From the NCBI RefSeq assembly GCF_030373445.1, contig NZ_JAUCYU010000002.1, positions 434,001-498,000 of the forward strand: a DNA stretch of 64,000 nucleotides, written 5' to 3'. The notes under the pieces were generated by a model that worked only from the letters and a program-made list of their open reading frames with translations, searched no databases and was not told where the DNA came from. This document shows positions 57,024 to 64,000 of the stretch, piece by piece (the stretch's first letter is position 1; every line of letters starts with the position of its first letter). Both the position numbers and the translations under genes were made by a program. The stretch is from Roseovarius sp. (lineage in GTDB: Bacteria; Pseudomonadota; Alphaproteobacteria; Rhodobacterales; Rhodobacteraceae).

Positions 57024-57932
57024 ATGATGGCCATTTCCACCATCGACGACGTGCAGGCCATGCTGGCGCGCCAGGGCTATGTCTGCGGCCGGGCGCTGGG
57101 GACGGTGGTGTTCCTGTCGCTGACGCTGGGGCGGCCGCTGTTCCTGGAAGGCGAGGCCGGGGTCGGCAAGACCGAGATCGCCAAGGCGATTGCGGCGGGG
57201 CTGGGGCGGCGGCTGATCCGGTTGCAGTGTTACGAGGGGCTGGATGCGTCCTCGGCGGTCTATGAATGGAACTTCGCCGAGCAGATGATCGCCATCCGCG
57301 CGGCGGAGGCGGCGGGCGGGGTGGACCGGGAAAGGCTGACGGATGAGCTTTTCACCGAGGAGTTCCTGATCGAGCGGCCGCTCTTGCAGGCGATGCGGCC
57401 GCAGGCGGGCGGCGCGCCGGTTCTGCTGATCGACGAGCTCGACCGCACGGACGAGCCGTTCGAGGCGTTCCTGCTGGAGGCGCTGAGCGATTTCCAGGTG
57501 ACGATCCCGGAGCTGGGGACGATCGCGGCGCCCGAGCCGCCGATCGTGATCCTGACCTCGAACCGGACGCGGGAGGTGCATGATGCGCTGAAGCGGCGGT
57601 GTCTTTATCACTGGGTGGATTACCCAACGTTCGAGCGCGAGATCGAGATATTGCAGGCCCGCGCGCCGGAGGCGGCGGAGCAGTTGAGCCGCGAGGTGGT
57701 GGCCTTCGTCCAGCGGTTGCGCACCGAGGATTTGTTCAAGAAGCCCGGCGTGGCCGAGACGATCGACTGGGCCAAGTGCCTGCTGGCGCTGGACGTGATC
57801 GACCTGTCGCCCGAAGTGATTGCCGACACGGTGGGGGCGATATTGAAGTACCAGGACGATATCCAGCGGCTTCAAGGGTCGGAGGCGAAACGCATCCTCG
57901 ACGAGGCGAAGGCGGGGCTGGAGCCGGCATGA
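57024..57932 (+). CDS. MoxR-type AAA+ ATPase
   Basis: A 302-residue ATPase. Walker A is EGEAGVGKTEIAKAIA near residue 47, Walker B is VLLIDELDRTDEPFEAFLLE (read as LLIDELDRTDE), and sensor/arginine-finger segments (TSNRTREVHDAL, RRCLYHWVDYP) follow. MoxR ATPases act with VWA proteins in metal insertion or assembly of enzymes. GGAGGG precedes tandem ATGs at 57024 and 57027. The next two genes overlap or follow closely, and the second encodes a VWA protein. Confidence 0.9.
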   Translation: MMAISTIDDVQAMLARQGYVCGRALGTVVFLSLTLGRPLFLEGEAGVGKTEIAKAIAAGLGRRLIRLQCYEGLDASSAVYEWNFAEQMIAIRAAEAAGGVDRERLTDELFTEEFLIERPLLQAMRPQAGGAPVLLIDELDRTDEPFEAFLLEALSDFQVTIPELGTIAAPEPPIVILTSNRTREVHDALKRRCLYHWVDYPTFEREIEILQARAPEAAEQLSREVVAFVQRLRTEDLFKKPGVAETIDWAKCLLALDVIDLSPEVIADTVGAILKYQDDIQRLQGSEAKRILDEAKAGLEPA

Positions 57933-58321
57933 TCCTCTGGCGCCCGACCGGTTTGAAGGAATTGCAGCTGGTGCGCGACGCCGATTGGCGGGCCTGGCCG
58001 CCGCGCCTGCCGGAACAACCGATCTTCTACCCGGTCACCGCCCTGGAGTACGCCGAGAAGATCGCGCGCGACTGGAACTCGGTCCGGCCGCCGCCGGATG
58101 ACGTGGGCTTCGTGACGCGCTTCGAGGTCTCGGAGGAGATGGAGGCGAGATACCCGGTTCAACAGGCCGGTGGGCGCGACCATGAAGAGCTTTGGGTGCC
58201 TGCGGAGGAGCTGGAGGCGTTCAACGCGCATATCATCGGGCAGATCGAGGTGGTCGCGGCTTTCCGGAACAGGCAACCGCTTGCTCTCGACGAGGCGCTG
58301 CCACTGGTGGACACGGCCTGA
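57929..58321 (+). CDS. Small conserved protein between MoxR and VWA genes
   Basis: A 130-residue soluble protein, starting MILWRPTGLKELQLVRDADW and ending in DEALPLVDTA. RFEVSEEMEARYPVQQAGGR and HEELWVPAEELEAFN are the distinct parts. Proteins of this type are sometimes named ADP-ribosylation/crystallin J1 in databases, but I see no ADP-ribosylhydrolase motif. The ATG overlaps the MoxR stop (ATGA). Its steady place between ATPase and VWA suggests a shared function. Confidence 0.65.
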   Translation: MILWRPTGLKELQLVRDADWRAWPPRLPEQPIFYPVTALEYAEKIARDWNSVRPPPDDVGFVTRFEVSEEMEARYPVQQAGGRDHEELWVPAEELEAFNAHIIGQIEVVAAFRNRQPLALDEALPLVDTA

Positions 58322-58323
58322 TG

Positions 58324-58352
58324 CTTCTTCTTGGGAAAAATATCCCGGGGGG
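58324..58352 (+). repeat. Dispersed AT/GC repeat, second copy
   Basis: CTTCTTCTTGGGAAAAATAT followed by CCCGGGGGG. The core matches 39788-39814. It follows the stop of the small conserved gene. Confidence 0.55.
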
Positions 58353-58367
58353 TGAGCAGGCTTCCCG

Positions 58368-58390
58368 GAAACGCGCCGGGGGCGCGTTTC
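58368..58390. terminator. Perfect hairpin after the small conserved gene
   Basis: GAAACGCGCC and GGCGCGTTTC pair over ten bases around GGG, 47 bases after the stop. There is no T-tract, and the VWA gene follows in the same direction, so it may be a partial terminator or an RNA-stability element. Confidence 0.5.
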
Positions 58391-58441
58391 GCCTGCGAAC
58401 TGGCGGAGCCCAGGGGTGGGGGCAGCGCCCCCACGTAAGCG

Positions 58442-59698
58442 ATGCCTGAAATCGCGCCGCTCGACCTGCCGGAGACGCCGCGGCTGTCGCATAACATCAC
58501 CCATTTCGCGCGGGCCTTGCGCAAGGCGGGCCTGCCCGCCGGGCCGGGACGGGTGATCGACGCGATACGAGCGGTGGAGGCGGCGGGGTTCACCTCGCGC
58601 GACGATTTCTTCTACACGCTGCGGGCCTGTTTCACGTCGCGGCCCGAGCATCGGGCGGTTTATGCGCAGATCTTCCGGCTCTACTGGCGCGATCCGCGGT
58701 ACATGGAGCACATGATGGCGATGATGCTGCCCGCCCTGCGCGGGGTGCAGGAGGAGCGGGCGGCGGAGGCGGCGCAGAAGCGGGCGGCGGAGGCGTTGCT
58801 GGACGGGGTGGAGCGGGAGGCGCCCGAGCGGGAGGACGAGGAGGGCGAAGAGACGGAGATCGAGGTCGATGCCTCGCTCACCATGTCCACCGAGGAGCGG
58901 CTCAGGACGCTCGATTTCGAGCAGATGAGCACCGAGGAGATCGCGCAGGCCAAGCGGATGCTGGCGCGGCTGACCCTGCCGGTGAAGCCCTTCGCCTCGC
59001 GCCGGGGGATGGCGAGCCATACCGGCCACAGGATCGACCATCGCAAGACCTTGCGGGCAGCGATGCGGCGGGGGGGCGAGATGCGGCGGATCCATCTGAA
59101 GAAGCCGCGGCCGAAATGGCCAAACCTGGTGGTCTTGTGCGATATATCCGGCTCGATGAGCCAGTACAGCCGGATGGTGCTGCATTTCCTGCACGCGGTG
59201 GCCAATCACAAGGGGGCGGGCTGGGCGCGCGTGCATGCGTTCACCTTTGGCACGCAGCTCACGAATATCACCCGGCACCTGGCCACGCGGGACGTGGATG
59301 CGGCGCTGGCGGCGGCGGGGAAGCAGGCGCAGGACTGGGAGGGCGGCACGCGGATCGGGGCGTGCCTGCATGCGTTCAACCGTGACTGGTCACGCCGGGT
59401 GACGGGGCAGGGGGCGGTGGTGCTCTTGATCACCGACGGGTTGGACCGGGACGACCCCGAGCTACTGGGGCGCGAGATCGAGCGGCTGCACCTGTCGGCG
59501 CGGCGGCTGATCTGGCTGAACCCGCTTCTGCGGTGGGACGAATTCGCGCCCAAGGCGCGGGGCATCGCGGCGATGCTGCCGCATGTGGACAGTTTCCGGG
59601 CCGGTCATTCGGTGGCCACGCTGGAGGAACTGGCGCGGGTGATCTCGCGGCCCGACGACATGGGCGAGAAATCGCGCCTGCTGTCCGAAATCCGGTAG
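58442..59698 (+). CDS. VWA-domain protein, CoxE-like
   Basis: A 418-residue protein. The C-terminal VWA domain has the metal site DISGSMS at residues 234-240 and a later TDGLDRDD. The N-terminal part is helical with an acidic stretch (residues 125-145). CoxE-type proteins with a MoxR ATPase help assemble metal enzymes such as CO dehydrogenase; no such enzyme is encoded in the window, so the client is unknown. The start at 58442 (MPEIAPLDLPETPR) follows a hairpin; GTAAGC precedes it, a weak ribosome site. Confidence 0.85.
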   Translation: MPEIAPLDLPETPRLSHNITHFARALRKAGLPAGPGRVIDAIRAVEAAGFTSRDDFFYTLRACFTSRPEHRAVYAQIFRLYWRDPRYMEHMMAMMLPALRGVQEERAAEAAQKRAAEALLDGVEREAPEREDEEGEETEIEVDASLTMSTEERLRTLDFEQMSTEEIAQAKRMLARLTLPVKPFASRRGMASHTGHRIDHRKTLRAAMRRGGEMRRIHLKKPRPKWPNLVVLCDISGSMSQYSRMVLHFLHAVANHKGAGWARVHAFTFGTQLTNITRHLATRDVDAALAAAGKQAQDWEGGTRIGACLHAFNRDWSRRVTGQGAVVLLITDGLDRDDPELLGREIERLHLSARRLIWLNPLLRWDEFAPKARGIAAMLPHVDSFRAGHSVATLEELARVISRPDDMGEKSRLLSEIR

Positions 59699-59804
59699 GG
59701 CCCAGAAACCTTTTCGCAGTCTGCGCGTTTCTTGTGCATACACGACTACCCCCCAGCAGACGCGGGCTTTCCGTGGCCTGTGAAAAAAGATCGAAGGAGC
59801 AGAC

Positions 59805-61772
59805 ATGAAACGCAATTGGCTGAAATCGACAACGGCTCTCGCAGTTGTGATCGGGCTGGCGACACCGCACGGCGCGATCGCCCAGAGCGCGGAGAACAGC
59901 ACCACCGGCATCACGCTGGAAGGCGAGGCGGAGGCCAATACCAATGCCAATGCACTTGGCGACGCGCTTGGTCTGAAGAAGGACGAAGAAGAGGAAGCGC
60001 AGAACGAGCCGGCCGAGGAGGCCGAGGCCGAGCAGGCGCAGGAGGATAATTCCGCCGAGCAGGGCGCGACCGAGGAGGCCGAGGACCTGCGCGAGCAGCT
60101 CGAGACCGCGGCCGATGCCGAAGAGGTGACCGACCAGGCACAGGACAATGCCGGCGAAGTGGCCGACCAGGCGTCGGACACCGCCGAGGAGGCCACGGAG
60201 AACGCCGAGGAGGTTGTCGACGAGGCGACCGAGACCGCGGATGAGGCCACGGACACCGCGCAGGACACGGCCGAAGAGGCCACGGAGAACGCGCAGGACA
60301 CGGCCGAGGACACGACGGAGAACGCGCAGGATACGGCTGAGCAGGCGGAGGAGAACGTCGAGGAAGCCGTCGAAGAGGCGCAGGAAAACGTCGAGGAGAG
60401 CACGGAGCAGGCGCAGGAGAACACCGGCGGCGCGGCCGAGGACGAGAATGCGCTCGACAAGCTGCGCAACTCGCTTGGTGGCGATGCCGACGCGGATGCC
60501 GAGGCCGAGGCGACTGCCGATACCGACGCGACGGTGGATGATACTGCTGATGGCAACGCGACTGCGGATGCCGACGCCGATGCCAACGCCGAGGCAGCGG
60601 CCAATGCCAATGCCGAGGTCGAGGAAGAAGTCGTCGAGGAGGCGATGGAAAAGGCCGAGGTTGACGATGTCGAACAGTTGAGCGCGGAACAGCAGGCCGA
60701 GCAGGCCGCGCAGACCGCCGCCGATACCGGTGCCGCGGCGCTGAGCGGCGTGGGCGAGCTTCTGGACCGGACCCAGGAGACCGTGACCGAGGAACAGGCA
60801 CGGTCGTCGAACGAGGAGTTCGAGACGGATATTTCGGGCCAGGCCCGTGCCAATGCCCGGGCCGCCGCGCAGGCCGATGACGATGACGACGATCTGAAAG
60901 AGGTGCTGGGTGCCGCCGCCGTCGGGCTGGTGGGCGCCTACCTTGTCGGCCAGTCCTTCCAGGGCGGCGGTCAGGTCGTGTCGAACACCGGCGACCGGAT
61001 CGTTGTCGAGGATGGCGGCCAGTACCGCGTGATCCGCGACGACAACGCGCTTCTGCGCCGTCCGGGCAGCACGGTCGAGACCGAGACCTACAGCGACGGG
61101 TCGACCCGCACCATCATCGACCACGAGGATGGCAGCCGTGTCGTGACCGTGCGGTCGAACAACGGTGCGATCCTGCAGCGCGTGCTGATCCGGCCCGACG
61201 GGCAGGAGATCGTGCTGATCGACGATACGCGCGATTACCAGCAGGTCGATGTCACGCGGTTGCAGCAGAACCAGGCGCAGTCGGTCGATTACAACCCCGG
61301 CGAGACCGACCAGCTGCGCGCCGCGCTGGCCGCGCAGGGCGGCAGCACGGACCGGGCCTATTCGCTGAACCAGGTGCGCAACATCAACGTGGTGCGGAAC
61401 CAGGTGCCGGTGATCTCGCTCGACTCGATCAACTTCGAGACCAACTCGGCCGTGATCCAGCCGGAAGAGGCCGAGGAGCTGCAAGCGCTTGGCGATGCGA
61501 TGCGGCAGGCGATCGAGGAGAACCCGCAGCAGCTGTTCCTCGTGGAAGGGCACACCGACACGGTGGGCCGCGCCGCCTACAACCTCGCGCTGTCGGACCG
61601 CCGGGCGGAATCGGTGGCGCTGGCGCTGACCGAGTATTTCAACGTGCCGGCGTCGAACCTGATCGTTCAGGGCTACGGTGAATCGGACCTGAAGGTGCAG
61701 CAGACCGGTGACATCCGCGAGAACCGTCGCGCCGCCGTGCGCAACATCACGCCGCTTCTGAACGGCGGGTAA
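59805..61772 (+). CDS. OmpA-family protein with 11-residue acidic repeats
   Basis: A 655-residue envelope protein. A signal peptide (cleavage near AIAQS) is followed by an acidic, Ala/Glu/Thr-rich region. Residues about 108-207 carry 11-residue units of the DTAQDTAEEAT / ENAQDTAEDTT type. A second Ala/Asp-rich low-complexity stretch runs to about 280. A short hydrophobic segment (residues 364-382), a Gly/Arg beta domain, and the C-terminal OmpA peptidoglycan-binding domain (GHTDTVGRAAYNLALSDRRA, then GYGESDLK) complete it. AAGGAGCAGAC precedes the ATG. A strong terminator follows. Confidence 0.85.
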   Translation: MKRNWLKSTTALAVVIGLATPHGAIAQSAENSTTGITLEGEAEANTNANALGDALGLKKDEEEEAQNEPAEEAEAEQAQEDNSAEQGATEEAEDLREQLETAADAEEVTDQAQDNAGEVADQASDTAEEATENAEEVVDEATETADEATDTAQDTAEEATENAQDTAEDTTENAQDTAEQAEENVEEAVEEAQENVEESTEQAQENTGGAAEDENALDKLRNSLGGDADADAEAEATADTDATVDDTADGNATADADADANAEAAANANAEVEEEVVEEAMEKAEVDDVEQLSAEQQAEQAAQTAADTGAAALSGVGELLDRTQETVTEEQARSSNEEFETDISGQARANARAAAQADDDDDDLKEVLGAAAVGLVGAYLVGQSFQGGGQVVSNTGDRIVVEDGGQYRVIRDDNALLRRPGSTVETETYSDGSTRTIIDHEDGSRVVTVRSNNGAILQRVLIRPDGQEIVLIDDTRDYQQVDVTRLQQNQAQSVDYNPGETDQLRAALAAQGGSTDRAYSLNQVRNINVVRNQVPVISLDSINFETNSAVIQPEEAEELQALGDAMRQAIEENPQQLFLVEGHTDTVGRAAYNLALSDRRAESVALALTEYFNVPASNLIVQGYGESDLKVQQTGDIRENRRAAVRNITPLLNGG

Positions 61773-61810
61773 AAGCCGGCATCCGGGGTCACGCCCCCCG
61801 GAGAGCCTGG

Positions 61811-61844
61811 AGTCGCGGTCGGGAAACCGGCCGCGGCTTTTTTT
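61811..61844 (+). terminator. Intrinsic terminator after the OmpA-family gene
   Basis: A 12-bp stem (AGTCGCGGTCGG with CCGGCCGCGGCT, two G-T pairs) around a GAAA loop, followed by seven T. It is 38 bases after the stop. Confidence 0.9.
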
Positions 61845-61868
61845 GTGCCGCGCGGCCTCTGCGGCAAA

Positions 61869-61882
61869 TTGACGTGGATCAA
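61869..61882 (+). promoter_or_regulatory. FNR/FnrL-type box
   Basis: TTGACGTGGATCAA fits the FNR consensus TTGAT-N4-ATCAA with one base changed in the left half (TTGAC). It is 70 bases before the ATG of the first YeeE/YedE gene and 21 bases upstream of the ATTC-N8-GAAT palindrome. Confidence 0.65.
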
Positions 61883-61903
61883 TGCAAAGGGATAGCCAGT
61901 AGT

Positions 61904-61925
61904 TATATTCACGAACATGAATATA
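61904..61925 (+). promoter_or_regulatory. SqrR/BigR-type operator
   Basis: A perfect 8-bp inverted repeat TATATTCA / TGAATATA around CGAACA. It contains ATTC-N8-GAAT, which I recall as the binding pattern of the sulfide-responsive ArsR-family repressor SqrR of Rhodobacter capsulatus, related to BigR. It ends 26 bases before the YeeE/YedE start, so a bound repressor would block transcription. Confidence 0.65.
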
Positions 61926-61951
61926 AATGAATCGGACATGAGGTCACGACC

Positions 61952-62503
61952 ATGCCACTCAACTGGAAAACCGGCGGGCTGCTTCTGGGGCTCGTCTTTT
62001 TTGCGGCGGTACTGCTTGTCAAACCCATCGGGGTGTCGACGCAGTTCGTCATTTTCGACGCGATGATCGGGGATGTCGCCAACCCGGACCTGATCACGCA
62101 GACGGACGAGGGCTATGCCTCGACCAACGCCTACCTGGCCAAGTCGGGCGCCAAATACGCCAAGAACGCGGCCAACCCGCTGAACTACAGCTTCGTCTTC
62201 GTGCTGGCGATGATGGCCGGGGCGGCGGGCTCGGCGCTGCTGCGCGGCGGGATCGGGCGCGAGGAGCGCCGGTTGCCGGCGATCTGGAAAGCCAATTTCG
62301 GGGATACGCCGTGGAAGCGCTATGCCGTGGCCTTCGCCGGCGGGTTCATCGTGCTTTACGGCGCGAGGCTGGCCGGGGGGTGCACCTCGGGGCACATGAT
62401 GTCGGGGATGATGCAGACATCGCTCTCGGGCTACATCTTCGCTGCCGGCGCCTTTCTCGCCGCGATCCCCGTTTCCATGATGATGTACAGCAAGGAGGGC
62501 TGA
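61952..62503 (+). CDS. YeeE/YedE-family sulfur transport protein, first half
   Basis: A 183-residue membrane protein with four helices. GGCTSGHMMSG near residues 147-157 is the YeeE/YedE cysteine motif used to pass thiosulfate or related sulfur compounds across the membrane. It is the larger of two half-size proteins encoded together; in the E. coli-type thiosulfate transporter (TsuA) one chain holds all parts. An FNR-type box and a SqrR-type operator lie upstream. The substrate is inferred from the family and operators. Confidence 0.85.
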   Translation: MPLNWKTGGLLLGLVFFAAVLLVKPIGVSTQFVIFDAMIGDVANPDLITQTDEGYASTNAYLAKSGAKYAKNAANPLNYSFVFVLAMMAGAAGSALLRGGIGREERRLPAIWKANFGDTPWKRYAVAFAGGFIVLYGARLAGGCTSGHMMSGMMQTSLSGYIFAAGAFLAAIPVSMMMYSKEG

Positions 62504-62506
62504 GCC

Positions 62507-63085
62507 ATGAGTACCATCATTTTTGCCATCGTGATCGGTGCGGCGTTCGGGGCCGTGCTTGACCGGATCGGGGCGACGAACCCCAACTGGATCGGGAAGA
62601 TGCTGTCGCTGAAGCATCTGCACCTGATGAAGACCATCCTGCTGGCCATCGGCACGGGCTCTGTCCTGATGTTCGCGGGCCAGATGGCCGGGCTGGTCGA
62701 TGTGGGCCACATGGATGTGAAGACGGTTTATACCGGCGTCTTCATCGGTGGGCTGATGCTGGGCGCGGGCTGGGCCGCGGCGGGCTATTGCCCGGGCACC
62801 GGCGTTGCGGCGGCGGCCACGGGGCGGCGGGATGCGCTGTTCTTCGTGGCGGGCGGGTTGCTGGGGGCTGCGGCCTACATGGTGACCTATCCGGCGTGGG
62901 AGGCCTGGGGCCTGCTGGAGGGCGCCAAGCTGACGCTGGGGACGGTGCCGGATGCCGGTTATGACGGGCTGATCGGGCTGCGCGGCGATGTGCTGGGCAT
63001 CCTTCTGGGGCTCGGGTTCATCGCCGTTGCCTTTGTCCTCCCGGAGCGTCCCCTGGGCAGGACCGCGCGTGTCGCGGCCGAGTGA
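62507..63085 (+). CDS. YeeE/YedE-family sulfur transport protein, second half
   Basis: A 192-residue membrane protein with five hydrophobic helices. AAGYCPGTGVAAA near residues 90-102 is the second cysteine motif of the family. It starts three bases after the first half, so the two are expressed together. Pairs like this (PmpA/PmpB in the BigR operon of plant-associated bacteria) accompany sulfide-detoxifying enzymes; none of these is next to it here. Confidence 0.85.
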   Translation: MSTIIFAIVIGAAFGAVLDRIGATNPNWIGKMLSLKHLHLMKTILLAIGTGSVLMFAGQMAGLVDVGHMDVKTVYTGVFIGGLMLGAGWAAAGYCPGTGVAAAATGRRDALFFVAGGLLGAAAYMVTYPAWEAWGLLEGAKLTLGTVPDAGYDGLIGLRGDVLGILLGLGFIAVAFVLPERPLGRTARVAAE

Positions 63086-63107
63086 GGGCTGCGGCGTTCG
63101 CCAAGGG

Positions 63108-63131
63108 CGGCCGTCCCGAAAGGGGCGGCCG
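63108..63131 (+). terminator. GC-rich hairpin after the YeeE/YedE pair
   Basis: CGGCCGTCCC and GGGGCGGCCG form a ten-bp stem with one G-T pair around a GAAA loop, 22 bases after the stop. Only two T follow, so it may not terminate alone. Confidence 0.5.
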
Positions 63132-63183
63132 TTCCGGGGGCAAGGCGCTTGGAGGATAAGGTGCCATGGGTCTTGCGTTGGCG

Positions 63184-63212
63184 CCCTCGCAGGAAACTGC
63201 GGGGGTGTTTTT
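63184..63212 (+). terminator. Intrinsic terminator after the YeeE/YedE pair
   Basis: CCCTCGCAG and CTGCGGGGG form a nine-bp stem with one G-T pair around GAAA, followed by TGTTTTT. It is the stronger of the two hairpins after this operon. Confidence 0.8.
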
Positions 63213-63273
63213 GTCTGGAATGTTGGCTGTGCGGGGCGGTGCGGACGTTGAAACCCCAGGATCGAGGCTCCGC

Positions 63274-63984
63274 TTATGCGGAAGGCTGAGGTTCAAACGG
63301 TATCGCGCCGCGTTCGAGTAGCGTTTCCCTAAGTTCTTCTGCAAACCTGTGCGCAAAGGCTTCGCGTTCTGAAGTTGGTTTGGAAAAGTAGAGACTGTCC
63401 GCGACATCCTGATCGAGGTCGAGCGCCGATTGGTGATCAAGAACCTTTTGATGATAGTCAGCCAGGTGCCCAAGCTCGTGCAGGAAAGTACGATAGAGTA
63501 TCGTGTTCCGCACCGCTTCTTCGGTCTGCTTTGCCACTTGGTATCGCTTGGTTTCGACAAAGACGTGCCCGTCGCGAAGGAGACGTTCATACTCTGCGCG
63601 GTCATCCAAAGTCATTCGTTTTGACCATTTTAGCGGCGATCCCAGTTCTTGAGCTTCTACGACAATTGCCGTTCCGTGCTGCTCAGCAAATTCTGCGCAA
63701 TACAGAAAACGGCCCCAAACCGGGTTTTGCTGATGTTGCTTTCTGGTGGGTTGTCGAAACGCGACTATGTCCGGAAAAGCTGGGACAAGGCTGGAAACGA
63801 CTGTCAGCAATTTAGCAACGTCCGCGGGTGAACATCCGTAAGAGAACCCTTTGCGGGGTGTCTCGTAGAGAAACTTCATTTTGCATTCGCCGAACGTGAC
63901 ATTCTCAACACGAGGCGTCTCGAGCCGTTCAAAGTGGAGCGTGTAGTTCCCGTGCTTGTCCACCCAGCTTTCTGGTATTCGCAT
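63274..63984 (-). CDS. HExxH-motif protein in a lower-GC segment, possibly incomplete at its start
   Basis: A 236-residue protein, if it starts at the ATG at 63984. FLHELGHLADYH has the HExxH zinc motif at residues 169-173, and EREAFAHRFAEEL near residue 207 gives a possible third ligand in the pattern E-x-x-x-x-x-FA that resembles ImmA/IrrE-type peptidases. The rest has no match I recognise. The frame is still open upstream to the window edge and no ribosome site precedes the ATG, so the true start may be outside. Base composition is close to 50% GC, well below the neighbours, suggesting transfer. Confidence 0.6.
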   Translation of the reverse strand: MRIPESWVDKHGNYTLHFERLETPRVENVTFGECKMKFLYETPRKGFSYGCSPADVAKLLTVVSSLVPAFPDIVAFRQPTRKQHQQNPVWGRFLYCAEFAEQHGTAIVVEAQELGSPLKWSKRMTLDDRAEYERLLRDGHVFVETKRYQVAKQTEEAVRNTILYRTFLHELGHLADYHQKVLDHQSALDLDQDVADSLYFSKPTSEREAFAHRFAEELRETLLERGAIPFEPQPSA

Positions 63985-64000
63985 GTCGTTGGACTTGGAA

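Noticed and set aside
55749..57875. The full 708-codon minus-strand frame that contains the protein at 55749-56822
   Set aside because: The upstream half is antisense to the MoxR gene. The real start is taken as ATG 56822.
60126..60425. Could the repeats here be a CRISPR array or minisatellite?
   Set aside because: The units are in frame, vary at synonymous and conservative positions, and have no unique spacers. They are a coding repeat.
59430..61553. Minus-strand open frame of 707 codons opposite the OmpA-family gene
   Set aside because: Shadow caused by the repetitive GC-rich codons of the Ala/Glu/Thr repeats. Its Leu/Arg/Gly repeats mirror the sense repeats.

Overview
The window looks like chromosomal DNA of an alphaproteobacterium of the Rhodobacterales (Roseobacter/Paracoccaceae type). 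The reasons are a GC-rich composition with dense, often overlapping genes, a 14-gene nuo (complex I) cluster interrupted by many small accessory genes, a NuoE with a long C-terminal extension, a Hint-domain protein, and intergenic repeats that I recall as typical of this group. This is inferred from gene content; no rRNA or other phylogenetic marker is in view, and I see no tRNA genes or CRISPR array.

Layout. (1) 1-1776: the end of a leucine-degradation operon, with the 3' part of HMG-CoA lyase, a DUF6653-type membrane protein and a crotonase. (2) 1865-3103: an outer-membrane beta-barrel protein, then about 500 bp holding the probable nuo promoter region. (3) 3615-25231: nuoA-N in the standard order but with fifteen extra small genes in between: lipoproteins, secreted proteins, small membrane proteins, a MAPEG protein, a methyltransferase, a carboxymuconolactone-decarboxylase-like protein, and two membrane-anchored proteins that carry the same helix-hairpin-helix domain as the NuoE tail. 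One of the small genes (5404-5534) is broken by a one-base shift. (4) 25286-28890: birA, a DUF4375 gene, coaX and an RNase J gene, all in the same direction as nuo. (5) 28894-34932, minus strand: a tautomerase, an RhlE-type RNA helicase, a glycosyltransferase, prfC and a Hint-domain protein, with one small plus-strand gene. (6) 35097-39773: an SDR protein, an alpha/beta hydrolase, tatABC, and a DUF815 ATPase with an AT-rich helix-turn-helix segment fused in frame. (7) 39874-43319, minus strand: nlpD, pcm, surE and an SDR. (8) bioY on the plus strand, then a long minus-strand block from 44091 to 56822: DUF1284, a PilP-like protein, purF, cvpA, radA, pqiA-like, mlaF, mlaE, alr, dnaB, pyrE, pyrC and a Rhodobacterales-type protein of unknown function. 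(9) 57024-59698: a MoxR-type ATPase, a small protein and a VWA protein. (10) 59805-61772: an OmpA-family protein with 11-residue acidic repeats. (11) 61952-63085: a two-gene YeeE/YedE sulfur-compound transport unit behind an FNR-type box and an ATTC-N8-GAAT palindrome. (12) 63274 to the right edge: a lower-GC gene with an HExxH motif.

How the genes work together. The nuo cluster encodes NADH:quinone oxidoreductase. Most accessory genes overlap or abut the nuo genes and so are probably translated with them, which makes them candidates for assembly, anchoring or envelope functions linked to complex I. tatABC exports folded, cofactor-containing proteins. surE-pcm-nlpD is the familiar repair and cell-division group. 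mlaFE handles lipid asymmetry. purF, pyrE, pyrC, dnaB and radA supply nucleotides and DNA maintenance. The YeeE/YedE pair appears to be controlled by oxygen and reactive sulfur species.
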